Of a stretch of DNA of 64,000 bases, positions 22,595 to 31,303 are shown piece by piece. Where the stretch lies: assembly GCF_014655955.1 (NCBI RefSeq), contig NZ_BNBO01000009.1:62001-126000 (forward strand), given 5' to 3'. The position numbers were made by a program, and so were the translations under genes. The notes beneath the pieces are model-generated. The model was given only the letters and a program-made list of their open reading frames with translations. It searched no databases and was not told the origin of the DNA. The stretch comes from Kitasatospora indigofera (GTDB lineage: Bacteria; Actinomycetota; Actinomycetes; Streptomycetales; Streptomycetaceae). Position 1 is the first letter of the stretch, and the number at the start of each line of letters is the position of its first letter.

Positions 22595-23650
22595 TCAGGT
22601 CAGCAGGCGCAGCCGTTCGGCCGCGACGCCCACCCGGACGGTCTGGCCCCAGCTCAGCTGGAGCGCGTCCGACTCCACACCGTCGCCGAAGGCGACCAGC
22701 CGGTCGGACTCGACCGTCAGGGCGAGGTGCTGGCCGCCGGTCAGCAGCCCCTGCCCGAGCCGGGTGCCGGTGGTGGGCGAAGGCCAGGCCTCCCGGACGA
22801 ACCAGGCGAGGGCCGGCGCGGTCGGGCCGGGCAGCGGGAGGCTGCTCCGCCGCTCCAGCCAGGCGGACCGGCACCAGCCGGTGGCACCGGTGCCGGTGCC
22901 GATCAGCACCCCCGAGGACGCCTGTGTCTCGGCCTCCGGCGCTCCCGGGCCCCGGCCGGCACCGGCGCCTGTGCCCGCCACGGCACCGGCGCCTGTGCCC
23001 GCCCCGGCACCCCCGCCTGCCCCTGCACCCGCGTCGGCCTCGTAGCCCGCCCCGGCCGCGGAGCCCGCGCCGAGGGCCGGTCCGGGCTCGCTGCCGGGCG
23101 GTGCCGAGATCCGGTAGCGGGCCGTCTGGTGGGTGCTCCGGCCGAGGTAGATCTCGTTCAGGGCGAGCAGCCGCTGGGTGTCGTCGGCGACCGCCTCGAC
23201 CATGGTGCGTCCCTCCAGCCGGGCGTCCGCCCCCGGTCCGACGGCGGCCCGCAGCAGCCGGGCGGCGTCCGCGGCCTGATGGCGCACCAGCACACCGGGG
23301 TTGCGCCCGGGGTCGGTGTCGATGCCGATGACGGGCTGGCCGCCGAGGTACTTCGCGGCGTTGGCCACCAGGCCGTCCTGCCCGACCACCACCACGACGT
23401 CGTCCGGTGCGAACAGGAAGCGGTCCAGATCCGCCCGCTCGACCCGGGTGCGCCGCCAGTCCAGCGGGACGGCGGCGGCGACCTCGGCCAGCGCGGCGAG
23501 CGTGCGCCGGTGCGGCCGCTCGGTGTCGTCGAGCGAGCGGCCGCGGGTGGAGAGGAAGAACGCGGCCTGCCCGGCCGATCCGTGCCGGGCGAGCAGCTCC
23601 TCGTACTCGGAGCGGCGGTGCACGATCACCACCCGCGGGGCGAGCGTCAC
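22595..23650 (-). CDS. NAD kinase-like protein with altered GGDG motif and Gly/Ala insert
   Basis: 351 aa of ATP-NAD kinase fold. [18 protein letters not shown] stands at the place of the GGDGT motif, with Gln for the second Gly and Leu for Thr. LNEIYLGR matches the NE motif, and [13 protein letters not shown] the Gly-rich substrate loop. A low-complexity Gly/Ala/Thr insert at about residues 205-240 comes from GC repeats in the DNA. Family members phosphorylate NAD(H) or lipids; the altered motif makes the activity uncertain. Its GTG overlaps the stop of the upstream SPFH gene by 4 nt (GTGA), so the two form an operon. Confidence 0.72.
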   Translation of the reverse strand: MTLAPRVVIVHRRSEYEELLARHGSAGQAAFFLSTRGRSLDDTERPHRRTLAALAEVAAAVPLDWRRTRVERADLDRFLFAPDDVVVVVGQDGLVANAAKYLGGQPVIGIDTDPGRNPGVLVRHQAADAARLLRAAVGPGADARLEGRTMVEAVADDTQRLLALNEIYLGRSTHQTARYRISAPPGSEPGPALGAGSAAGAGYEADAGAGAGGGAGAGTGAGAVAGTGAGAGRGPGAPEAETQASSGVLIGTGTGATGWCRSAWLERRSSLPLPGPTAPALAWFVREAWPSPTTGTRLGQGLLTGGQHLALTVESDRLVAFGDGVESDALQLSWGQTVRVGVAAERLRLLT

Positions 23651-24753
23651 CGGGCACCGCCCGCGCCATCGGTGCCGGCCGTGCCCCCGGCGCCCCCGGT
23701 GCCGCCGTCCGCCCCGCCGCCGGCCGGCGACAGGCCGAGCCGGGCCAGCAGGCCGGTGAGGACGTCGGGCGTCAGGGTGAGGCTGCCGATGCTGGGCAGG
23801 TGCTCGGCGAGCCGCATCAGCGCCAGGGCGTGCAGGACGTCCGGGCCGGCCTGCTGGTGGGCCGCCAGCCAGGCCTGTTCGGCGGCGGCCTTCGCCTCGC
23901 CGAGCGCCCGCTGGGCATCCGCCTGGGCCCCGGCGAGGACCCTGGCGGCCCCGGCCTCCGCCTCGGCGAGCCTGGTCCGGCGGGCGGCCTCCGCCTCGGC
24001 CCGGACGCCGTCGGCCGCGGCGGCCTGCTCGGCCTCGCGGTGCGCGTTGGCGCCCTGCTGCTCGACCAGTTCCTTCTCCCGGCGGGCGAGTTCGATCCGG
24101 CTGGCGAGTTCGTTCTCGGAGATGGCCCGCTCCCGCTCGACCGCCACCGCGCGCCGCTCGTAGGTGGCCCGGTCGGCCTCCTGCTGGACCAGTTCGCGGG
24201 CGGGCGTGCGCAGGGCCCGCTCCAGCTCGGCCTCGGGCCGCAGCGCGATGACCCGTACCGCGATCACGGCGAGTCCGGTCTCGGTCAGCCGGCTCTCGTC
24301 GGCGAGGCCCTCGGTGACGCGCCGGCGGACGGCGCCGACGCCGTCCGCCAGCGCCTCGGCCAGCGGGGTGCGGGCGATCAGGTCGAGCGCGTGCTGCTGG
24401 GCGGTCTCGGTGAGCAGGGCGCCGAGCTGGTCCAGCGGCGCGCTGCGCCAGGTGCCGGTGCCGGCGTCGATGCCGAAGTCGATCCGGGTCGCGGCCAGCG
24501 CCGGGTCGGTGATCCGGTAGGTGACCGTGGCCTGCACGGTGAGGTCCTGGTAGTCGGCGGTGCGGGCGTGGAAGAGCATGCCCAGTTCGCGGTCGTCGAC
24601 CGGCACTTCGGAGAGGGCCGCGGTGAGCGGCCGGAACCAGAAGGCGAGGCCGGTGCCGTCGTGGGCGAGGGTGCCGCTGCGCAGGTGGCGGATGTGCGAG
24701 GTCGGTGCCGCGCGGAGGTGGCGCAGCCCGAACCGCCTGGTGATGTCGGCCAT
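23647..24753 (-). CDS. SPFH/Band 7 domain protein
   Basis: 368 aa. The N-terminal two thirds follow the stomatin/prohibitin (SPFH) pattern ([49 protein letters not shown]). A long Ala/Glu-rich coiled coil of about residues 190-310 follows ([20 protein letters not shown] and onward). No clear N-terminal membrane anchor is present. Such proteins form membrane-associated scaffolds. The ATG at 24753 has a GGGGGG stretch upstream. It is coupled to the NAD-kinase-like gene and transcribed from a promoter whose elements lie within an inverted repeat (24770-24818). Confidence 0.83.
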   Translation of the reverse strand: MADITRRFGLRHLRAAPTSHIRHLRSGTLAHDGTGLAFWFRPLTAALSEVPVDDRELGMLFHARTADYQDLTVQATVTYRITDPALAATRIDFGIDAGTGTWRSAPLDQLGALLTETAQQHALDLIARTPLAEALADGVGAVRRRVTEGLADESRLTETGLAVIAVRVIALRPEAELERALRTPARELVQQEADRATYERRAVAVERERAISENELASRIELARREKELVEQQGANAHREAEQAAAADGVRAEAEAARRTRLAEAEAGAARVLAGAQADAQRALGEAKAAAEQAWLAAHQQAGPDVLHALALMRLAEHLPSIGSLTLTPDVLTGLLARLGLSPAGGGADGGTGGAGGTAGTDGAGGAR

Positions 24754-24769
24754 CGGAGGCCCCCCTTTC

Positions 24770-24818
24770 TCGTCTCTCTGACGATAACGGGCGGCGCCTC
24801 TTATCGTCAAGGCGACGA
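24770..24818 (-). promoter_or_regulatory. SPFH promoter inside a double palindromic operator
   Basis: Two palindromes TCGTC-N5-GACGA lie at 24770-24784 and 24804-24818, 34 bp centre to centre. Together they form the larger inverted repeat TGACGATAA-N13-TTATCGTCA. On the minus strand TTGACG (24810-24805) and TTATCG (24787-24782) are 17 nt apart, so both promoter hexamers fall within repressor-type arms. Confidence 0.6.
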
Positions 24819-24831
24819 AAAAGAGGGGGTC

Positions 24832-24869
24832 GGCTGTTACAGATCCGCCCGGAGGCTGTTACACATCCG
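24832..24869. repeat. two 16-bp direct repeats, 22-bp period
   Basis: GGCTGTTACAGATCCG (24832-24847) and GGCTGTTACACATCCG (24854-24869) differ at one base and repeat at two helical turns. They lie between the SPFH promoter and the sortase-substrate gene and look like an activator or repressor site. Confidence 0.6.
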
Positions 24870-24911
24870 GCGGAGGTCCGTGCGGAGCGCTTCCTAGCGT
24901 GAGCGGTGTCA

Positions 24912-24936
24912 GCCCCCGGCCAATAGGGCCGGGGGC
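24912..24936 (+). promoter_or_regulatory. 10-bp hairpin in the leader of the sortase-substrate gene
   Basis: GCCCCCGGCC and its exact complement with a 5-nt loop (AATAG) end 10 nt before the GGAGGT ribosome-binding site. The hairpin could stabilise or attenuate the message. Confidence 0.5.
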
Positions 24937-24958
24937 GGCCGAACCTGGAGGTATTCCC

Positions 24959-25423
24959 ATGTCAGGACGCCTGACCGGCCGCGCCCTCGGCCGTCCCGCC
25001 GGTCTGTCCCGCCGCGCGGTCCGGCTTGCCCTGGTCACCGCCGGAGCAGCCGTCGCCCTGGCCGGCCCCGCCACCGCGGCGTTCGCCGACGGCACCCCGA
25101 CCCCCTCGGTGTCCGTCCCCGCGAGCCCCTCCGCCGGTGCCGGATCGGGCGCGGCCCCGGCGCCCGCCGCCCCGGCGTCGCCGCGGGTGGCCGGCGGCAC
25201 GGGCGCCACCGCGTCCCCCGCCCCCGTTCCCGCCCCGGCCACCGGGGACCGCGGCGCCGGTGCGCCGCAGGTCACCACCGTCCCCAAGGGCGGTGCCCAG
25301 ACCGGTGAGGCCGAGACCGGCCGCTCGACCGTCACCGTGCTGGCCGGCTCCGGCCTGGCCGTCGCGGGTGTGGCGGGGATCGGCTTCGCCGTCGCCCGCC
25401 GCCGTGCCGGCGCACAGGGCTGA
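24959..25423 (+). CDS. small secreted, sortase-anchored-type protein
   Basis: 154 aa. A long signal peptide ([26 protein letters not shown], cleavage near residue 43) is followed by an extended Pro/Ala/Ser/Thr linker. The C-terminal sorting-like region has VPKGGAQTG, a hydrophobic helix ([20 protein letters not shown]) and a basic tail (RRRAGAQG). This resembles substrates of actinobacterial class F sortases. The start ATG has GGAGGT 6 nt upstream. A class F sortase gene overlaps its 3' end, so the pair is a likely enzyme-substrate unit at the cell surface. Confidence 0.8.
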   Translation: MSGRLTGRALGRPAGLSRRAVRLALVTAGAAVALAGPATAAFADGTPTPSVSVPASPSAGAGSGAAPAPAAPASPRVAGGTGATASPAPVPAPATGDRGAGAPQVTTVPKGGAQTGEAETGRSTVTVLAGSGLAVAGVAGIGFAVARRRAGAQG

Positions 25424-26141
25424 CCGCAGCCGTCGTGGCCGGCGCCCCTCGTGGGCGCCGGCCGCGGCGGGCGGCAGCCTCTCCCTGGTGCTCGCCGCGC
25501 TGGTGCTCGTCCCGGCGCCGCGGCACGACCCGGTGCGGATCGAGTTCGCCGGCGGCGCCCCGGGGGCGTCCGCGACCGCCGGTCCGGCGCCCGGCACCGC
25601 CCCGCCGCCGGGCGCGCCCGTCCCGTCCGGCACCCCGGGGGCGGACCTCGCGCCCGCCGCCCCGGCCGGCGGGGCGGTGTCCCCGCCCGCCCGCCTGCTG
25701 ATTCCCCGGATCGGCGTGGACGCCCCGGTCGAGAGCGGCGGCCTCAACCCGGACGGCACCGTGGAGGTGCCGCCGGCCGACCGGCCGGGGCAGGTCGACT
25801 GGTACCGCGAGGGGCCCGTCCCCGGCCGGCCCGGGCCGGCCGTCATCCTCGGCCACTACGACACCCGCAAGGGGCCGGCGGTCTTCCACCGCCTCCCGCA
25901 GCTGCGGCCGGGCGACCGGATCGACGTCCGCGGCCGGAACGGCGGCACCGTCAACTTCAAGGTCCGGGAACTGCAGCAGTTCCCCAAGAGCGGGTTCCCG
26001 ACCGCGACGGTCTACGGCGACACCGCCGGCCCCGAGCTGCGCTTGATCACCTGCGGCGGCCGGGTCGGGGCCGACGGCCACTACTCCGACAACATCATCG
26101 TGCTGGCGGACTACGTCGGCACGACCCCGCCGACCGGCTGA
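25404..26141 (+). CDS. class F sortase
   Basis: 245 aa. A basic N-terminus and one membrane segment (GGSLSLVLAALVLVPAP) are followed by a Pro-rich stalk and a sortase domain from residue 97. The catalytic His is in ILGHYDTRKG (151), the Cys in LRLITCGG (217), and a downstream VGADGHYSDNIIVLADY tail is present. Length and motifs fit class F, which lacks the usual second membrane helix. The GTG at 25404 overlaps the substrate gene by 20 nt and is chosen because it includes the basic membrane anchor; the frame extends further upstream without support. A related sortase lies at 43980-44666. Confidence 0.82.
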   Translation: MPAHRADRSRRGRRPSWAPAAAGGSLSLVLAALVLVPAPRHDPVRIEFAGGAPGASATAGPAPGTAPPPGAPVPSGTPGADLAPAAPAGGAVSPPARLLIPRIGVDAPVESGGLNPDGTVEVPPADRPGQVDWYREGPVPGRPGPAVILGHYDTRKGPAVFHRLPQLRPGDRIDVRGRNGGTVNFKVRELQQFPKSGFPTATVYGDTAGPELRLITCGGRVGADGHYSDNIIVLADYVGTTPPTG

Positions 26142-26405
26142 CCGGCCCGGCCGGCCCGTACCTCCCACGGGCCGGCGCCGCCCCGACCCGGCCTTCCCCC
26201 CAGGGCTCGCCCTCCGCCCGCCCTCCGCCCTCCGCCTGTCCACCGTCCGCCGGCGAAAGGCGCTGCTCAGGACGGCTGCCGGAGCCGGGCCGCCGGGCCC
26301 CCGCGCCCGCCCCGGTGCAACCGGCGCACGCCGTCGCGCGTAATGCAGGGTGGACGATCCGACCGGCGCTCCACCCGCCGGCCCCGACCCGAAAGGCACC
26401 CCCAC

Positions 26406-27269
26406 GTGAGGACTGTGCGGACATGGCTCGGCCGCCTGGCACCCGGGGCGGGCGTGCTCCTCGCGGCCCTCGCCGTCGCGGCCTCGGCCGGCTGCAGCTC
26501 GGCGGGGCAGCTCCACGACGCGGGAAGGACCCGCCCGGTCACCGTCCGGCCGAGCCCCCAGCAGCTCTGGCCCGCCGCGGACGTCTCGCCGCTGCCCTCC
26601 GCGTCGCCCACCGGCCAGCCGTCGCCCGTGCCGGTGCCGGGAGTCGTCGCGGACGGGGAGGACATCCGGACCGTGGACGTCCGGGTGCTGCTGGACAAGG
26701 ACCCGGGCGTCCTGGCCGAGGAGCGGACCGCGGCGGCCGGCTGCCCGGGCTGCGCCGTCCGGCCGGCCCAGTACCGGGACCTCACCGGCGACGGCCGCGA
26801 GGAGCTCCTCACCGCCGTGGTCACCGGCGCGCAGCGGGCCTACCTGCACGTCTACGCCCTGCACGAGCGGCAGGTGCTGCCGGTGCTCGCCCTCCAGGTG
26901 CTGACCGGCTTCAGCGCGGACACCGTGGGCCCGGACCTCCTGGTGCACGAGCCGACCAGCGAGGTCACCGAGACCAACAGCACGTACCGCTGGAACGGCG
27001 TCCGGCTGGCCTTCGACAACCGGCAGATCCGGGCGACCGGGCCGGCCGCCGACGTCCCGGGCTGCCTGCCCACCGGCCTGTCCGCCGACCCCAGGGACCC
27101 GGGGCGCAGCGCGCAGCCCGCCGTCCCGCCCAGTGGCGGCAGCGGGTCCGGCGCCGGTGACTCCGGCCCGGCCGCCTCCCGGCCGTCGGTCGCTCCCGGC
27201 GCCCGGCCCGCCGCCTCGCCCAGCCCCGTGCCGCAGGCCCCGACGCCCGCCCCGACGAGGCGCTCATGA
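26406..27269 (+). CDS. CseA-like lipoprotein
   Basis: 287 aa from a GTG at 26406. A lipoprotein signal peptide ends in the lipobox ASAGC near residue 35. The central part has YRDLTGDGREELLTAVVTG, a calcium-loop-like FG-GAP/VCBS element, and a Ser/Pro-rich tail follows. It overlaps the response-regulator gene by 4 nt. Position and type match CseA, the lipoprotein that tunes the CseBC envelope-stress system in Streptomyces. No sigE gene precedes it, so it is probably a paralogous system. Confidence 0.7.
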   Translation: MRTVRTWLGRLAPGAGVLLAALAVAASAGCSSAGQLHDAGRTRPVTVRPSPQQLWPAADVSPLPSASPTGQPSPVPVPGVVADGEDIRTVDVRVLLDKDPGVLAEERTAAAGCPGCAVRPAQYRDLTGDGREELLTAVVTGAQRAYLHVYALHERQVLPVLALQVLTGFSADTVGPDLLVHEPTSEVTETNSTYRWNGVRLAFDNRQIRATGPAADVPGCLPTGLSADPRDPGRSAQPAVPPSGGSGSGAGDSGPAASRPSVAPGARPAASPSPVPQAPTPAPTRRS

Positions 27270-28072
27270 CCGGCCTGCTGCCGACGACCGCCCCCGGCGC
27301 GCCCGCCGCGCCGCGGATCCTGCTGGTCGAGGACGACGAGGTGATCCGCGAGGCGACCCGGATGGCGCTGGAGCGCTACGGGTTCCCCGTCGACACGGCC
27401 GGCGACGGCCTGGAGGGCCTGGAACGCTTCCGCGCCCAGCCGCCGGACCTGCTGCTGCTCGACGTCATGCTGCCGCTGCTCGACGGCGTGGGCCTGTGCC
27501 GGCGGATCCGCGAGGAGAGCCTGCTGCCGATCCTGATGATGTCGGCCCGCACCGAGCCGATCGACGTCATCTCCGGCCTGGAGGCGGGCGCCGACGACTA
27601 CATCGTGAAGCCCTTCGAGACGGCCGTCCTGGTCGCCCGGATCCGCACCGTGCTGCGCCGCACCGGCCTGGGCACCCGGCCGCTGGCGCCGCCCGGCCCG
27701 GCCCAGGCGTTCCACCCGGCCCAGGCGTTCCACCCCGCCGCCGGGCCGCACCCCGGCCCGCCGGCGTCCGGGCCGGCCGGCTCCCTGCGGGAGATCGACG
27801 GCCTGGAGGTCGACACCGGCGCGATGGAGGTACGGGTGGGCGGACGCCCGGTGCCGCTCACCCCGACCGAACTGCGGCTGCTGCTGGAGTTCACCGCCGC
27901 CCCCGGCGTGGTGCTGGAGCGCCAGACCCTGCTCGAACGCGTCTGGGACTACTCCTGGGGCGCCGACACCCGCGTGGTGGACGTCCACGTCCAGCGCCTG
28001 CGGGCGAAGATCGGCGCCGAGCGGATCGAGACCATCCGCGGCTTCGGCTACAAGCTGCGGCGCCTGCGGTGA
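27266..28072 (+). CDS. OmpR/CseB-like response regulator
   Basis: 268 aa. Receiver domain 15-130 with acidic pair EDD (22-24), phospho-acceptor Asp66 (LLLLDVMLP) and Lys in IVKPF; OmpR-type winged helix from about 175 (VPLTPTELRLLLEFTA ... VDVHVQRLRAKIG). The linker contains a duplicated AQAFHP segment from an 18-bp tandem repeat at 27708-27735, making the protein longer than CseB-type regulators. It overlaps both neighbours by 4 nt (ATGA upstream, GTGA downstream) and so is co-translated with the lipoprotein and kinase. Confidence 0.88.
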   Translation: MTGLLPTTAPGAPAAPRILLVEDDEVIREATRMALERYGFPVDTAGDGLEGLERFRAQPPDLLLLDVMLPLLDGVGLCRRIREESLLPILMMSARTEPIDVISGLEAGADDYIVKPFETAVLVARIRTVLRRTGLGTRPLAPPGPAQAFHPAQAFHPAAGPHPGPPASGPAGSLREIDGLEVDTGAMEVRVGGRPVPLTPTELRLLLEFTAAPGVVLERQTLLERVWDYSWGADTRVVDVHVQRLRAKIGAERIETIRGFGYKLRRLR

Positions 28073-29376
28073 ACCTCCGCCGGCAGATCGCCGTCACCGT
28101 CGCCGTGGTGTCCTTCCTGGTCGCGCTCACCCTCGGGCTGCTGGTCCATCAGGCCTCCGTGCGCCAGCACACCGAGCAGGCCCGCAGGTCCGCCGAGGCG
28201 GCCCTGGAGTCGCTGCTCGCCGCCTACTCCGGCACGGGGATGGTGGTGGGGCAGACCGCCGCCGTCGAGGAGGCCGCGGCCGGGGCCCCGGCCGCGGCTG
28301 GCCTGCCCGAGGAGCTGCGCCGGCTGGCCGTGCAGGGCCACGAGGGTTCGATGTTCGGTCCCGGGCCGCACGGCACCGCGATGTGGGCGGCCGCCGGCAG
28401 CGGCGGCAAGGTGTTCTCCGTCCGCGTGGACTACCGGGAGGACGAACGGGCCGTCGCCGAACTGGACCGGACGATCCTGCTCTCCGCCACTCTGGCGGTC
28501 GCCGTCACGGTGCTCGCCGGCGTGTTCGCCGCGGACCGGATCAGCAGCCGGCTGCGTACGGCGGCCCGGACCGCCAGGACGATCGCCCGGGGCGACCTGG
28601 CGGCCCGGATCGGCCCGCTCGGCGGCCCCCGCGACGAGGTCGCCGACCTGGCGGCCGCCGTCGACTCGATGTCGGCGGTGCTCCGCAGCCGGCTGGCCGG
28701 CGAGCAGCGCTTCACCGCCGACGTGGCGCACGAGCTGCGCACCCCGCTGACCGGACTGCTGACCGCCGCCGAACTGCTGCCCCCGGGCCGTCCCACCGAA
28801 CTGGTCCGGGACCGGGTCCGCTTCCTGTGCGGGCTCACCGAGGACCTGCTGGAGGTCTCCCGGCTGGACGCCAGGGCCGAACCGGCCGACCTGTCCGTCC
28901 TGCCGCTCGGGCCGCTGCTCACCGGGATCACCTCGGCCGGCCCCCCGGTGCGGCTGCGGATCGACGCCGACGGCCTGGTCACCACCGACCCCCGGCGGCT
29001 CGACCGGATCGTCTCCAACCTGCTGGCCAACGCGCACCGGCACGGCCTCCCGCCGGTCGACGTCCGGGTGGAGGGCACGACCGTCAGCATCCGCGACCAC
29101 GGCCCCGGCTACCCCGACGACGTCCTGCGGGACGGCCCGCAGCGCTTCCGTACGGGCGCGAGGGAGCGCGGCAACGGCCACGGCCTGGGCCTCACCATCG
29201 CGCAGGGCCACGCCGAGGCGATCGGCGTGGAGCTGCTGCTGGACAACCACCCGGACGGCGGGGCGGTGGCCGAACTGCGGCTGCCGGCCGGGGTGCGCCC
29301 GGGCGTCGAGCCCCCGGCGGGGCAGCGGGTGACGGGGGAGCAGCCGACGCGGGTGCCGCCGGCGGCGCACCGCTGA
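28069..29376 (+). CDS. sensor histidine kinase (CseC-like)
   Basis: 435 aa. Two membrane helices (about 7-27 and 136-155) bracket an extracellular sensor of some 100 residues. HAMP follows at 156-208, then the H box FTADVAHELRTPLTG with His221, N box NLLANAHRHG, and G boxes DHGPGYPDD and GHGLGLTIAQGHAEAIG. The GTG start overlaps the regulator stop. With the lipoprotein and regulator it forms a complete envelope-sensing operon. Confidence 0.88.
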   Translation: MNLRRQIAVTVAVVSFLVALTLGLLVHQASVRQHTEQARRSAEAALESLLAAYSGTGMVVGQTAAVEEAAAGAPAAAGLPEELRRLAVQGHEGSMFGPGPHGTAMWAAAGSGGKVFSVRVDYREDERAVAELDRTILLSATLAVAVTVLAGVFAADRISSRLRTAARTARTIARGDLAARIGPLGGPRDEVADLAAAVDSMSAVLRSRLAGEQRFTADVAHELRTPLTGLLTAAELLPPGRPTELVRDRVRFLCGLTEDLLEVSRLDARAEPADLSVLPLGPLLTGITSAGPPVRLRIDADGLVTTDPRRLDRIVSNLLANAHRHGLPPVDVRVEGTTVSIRDHGPGYPDDVLRDGPQRFRTGARERGNGHGLGLTIAQGHAEAIGVELLLDNHPDGGAVAELRLPAGVRPGVEPPAGQRVTGEQPTRVPPAAHR

Positions 29377-29500
29377 GGGCCCGCCCCCGCGCATCCGGGG
29401 GCATCCGGCGGCCGGCCCGCGCCCCGGCGGTGCGCCCCGGCGGTGCGCGGTCCGCGGTCTGCTATCTCTGGTGGACCCGGCACGCACCGAGAGGACCCAG

Positions 29501-31231
29501 ATGAGCGTCACGGGCCCGGCCGGTCCCGCCCTCCTCGGGCGCTCCCGGCCCGTCCCGGCCGTGCCGGCGTGGCGCCACCCGGTGACCGCCGCCACCGCAC
29601 TCGCCCTCGTGCTGCACGCGGTCTGGGCGCTCTTCCTGGCGAACGACGCCGGTGACCTGGCGGCCCAGTACGCCTGGACGGACTTCGCCCGGCAGCATCC
29701 CGCCGCGGCGTACAACCTCTCCTGGTACGGCGGGATGCACACCGCCTCGTACAGCATGCTCTCGCCGTACCTGATGGGCTGGCTGGGCGTCCGCACGGCG
29801 GGCGTGCTCGCCGGCACGGCGTCGGCGGCGATCACCGCCCGGCTGCTGATCCGTCCGCAGGTGGCCAGGCCGCTGCTCCCGGCGCTCTGGGCGGCGGTGG
29901 CGCTCTGGTGCAACATCGCGTCCGGCCGGGTCACCTTCGCGATCGGGCTGGCCTTCGCGCTGGCGGCCCTGGCGCTGCTCTTCCCCGTCCAGGACCGTGC
30001 GGCTCCGCCGGCGGCGCGCTCCGGGCCGGTCGCCGGGCCGGTCACCGGCCGTCCGGCGCTCCGGGCCGGGGCCGTCCTCACGCTCGCGACGGCCGCCACC
30101 GCAGGGAGCCCGCTGGCCGGCCTGTTCCTCGGAGTGGTCGCCGCCGCGCTGCTGCTCACCGGCCGCCGCGGGGACGCCTGCCTGCTCGCCGTCGGCCCGG
30201 CCGCGGTGCTCGCGGCGAGCGCCCTGCTCTTCCCCTTCGAGGGTGAGCAGCCCTTCGACTGGTACGTCGCGGTGGTGCTGGTCGCCTCGGCGGCGGCGGT
30301 GCGGCTGTGCGCGCCGCCGCAGTGGCGGACCGTCCGTGCGGGCGCGCTGGTCTACGCGGCGGGGGTGGTGCTCACCTGGGTGGTGCCCTCGCCGGTCGGC
30401 AGCAACGTGGAGCGGCTGACACTGCTCTTCGCCGGGACCTTGCTGCTGGCCGCCGCGCTGGGGAGCCCGCCGGTGCGCGGCGCCGGGCCGGTCCCGGCCG
30501 GTGCCGCCCGCCGGTCCCTCGCCGCGGGGGCCGCCTTCCTCGCGGTGGCGGCCTGGCAGCTGGCCAAGCCGGCCGGTGACCTCGTGACCTCGGTGCCGGT
30601 GTCGGCGACGGCCCAGGACACCGCGCCGCTGATCGCCGAACTGCGGCGAATCGGGGCCGACCGCGGCAGGGTGGAGGTGGTCCCGCTCCGCACCCACCTG
30701 GAGGCCTCGGGCTTCGCGCCGTACGTCAACCTCGCCCGGGGCTGGAACCGGCAGGCGGACGTCGCCCGCAACCCGCTCTTCTACACCGGCACGCTGACCG
30801 CGGACGCCTATCGCGACTGGCTCCGGCACTGGGGCGTCGGCTACGTGGTGCTGCCGGTCGACCCGCCGGACGACGCGGCGGTGGACGAGGCCCGGATCGT
30901 GGCGGCCGGGCACCCGTGGCTCAGCCCGGTCTGGCAGGACGACCGGTGGCGGCTGTTCCGGGTGGCGGGCAGCCTGCCGCTGGCCGATCCGCCGGGGACG
31001 GTCCGGGAGGCCGGGCCCGCCGCCCTCACGGTGGACGTCGCCGTCGCCGGCCCGGTGCTGCTGCGCGTCCCCTGGTCGCCCTGGCTGGGCGTGGTGGGCC
31101 CGGACGGCGCCGGCCGCGGCTGCCTGGCCCAGGCCGGCGAGTGGACGGTGCTGCACGCGCCGGGCCCGGGCACCTACCGGGTGGCCGGCCGGTACGGGCT
31201 GCCGCGCGGCAACCGTTGCCCGGCCGTCTGA
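29501..31231 (+). CDS. multi-spanning membrane protein, unknown
   Basis: 576 aa from the ATG at 29501 (GAGAGGA upstream). About 9-11 hydrophobic segments occupy residues 20-370 and a soluble C-terminal part follows (about 380-576). The N-terminal loop has LAAQYAWTDFARQHPAAAYNLSWYGGMH, recalling GT-C-type integral membrane glycosyltransferases in which the first periplasmic loop is catalytic, but no decisive motif is seen. It is sometimes annotated as an MFS protein, which the sequence does not support. It converges on a deacetylase gene. Confidence 0.7.
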   Translation: MSVTGPAGPALLGRSRPVPAVPAWRHPVTAATALALVLHAVWALFLANDAGDLAAQYAWTDFARQHPAAAYNLSWYGGMHTASYSMLSPYLMGWLGVRTAGVLAGTASAAITARLLIRPQVARPLLPALWAAVALWCNIASGRVTFAIGLAFALAALALLFPVQDRAAPPAARSGPVAGPVTGRPALRAGAVLTLATAATAGSPLAGLFLGVVAAALLLTGRRGDACLLAVGPAAVLAASALLFPFEGEQPFDWYVAVVLVASAAAVRLCAPPQWRTVRAGALVYAAGVVLTWVVPSPVGSNVERLTLLFAGTLLLAAALGSPPVRGAGPVPAGAARRSLAAGAAFLAVAAWQLAKPAGDLVTSVPVSATAQDTAPLIAELRRIGADRGRVEVVPLRTHLEASGFAPYVNLARGWNRQADVARNPLFYTGTLTADAYRDWLRHWGVGYVVLPVDPPDDAAVDEARIVAAGHPWLSPVWQDDRWRLFRVAGSLPLADPPGTVREAGPAALTVDVAVAGPVLLRVPWSPWLGVVGPDGAGRGCLAQAGEWTVLHAPGPGTYRVAGRYGLPRGNRCPAV

Positions 31232-31303
31232 GCGCCCGCCTGCCCCGCCCCCTCCTGCCCCGCCCGCCCGAGGCCCGCCCGCCCGAGGCCCTCCCGGCGT
31301 GCC

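Noticed and set aside
22955..23045. Gly/Ala-coding repeat inside the NAD-kinase-like gene as a mobile repeat
   Set aside because: Short irregular GCACCGGCGCCTGTGCCCGC-type units keep the frame and look like local slippage, not an inserted element.
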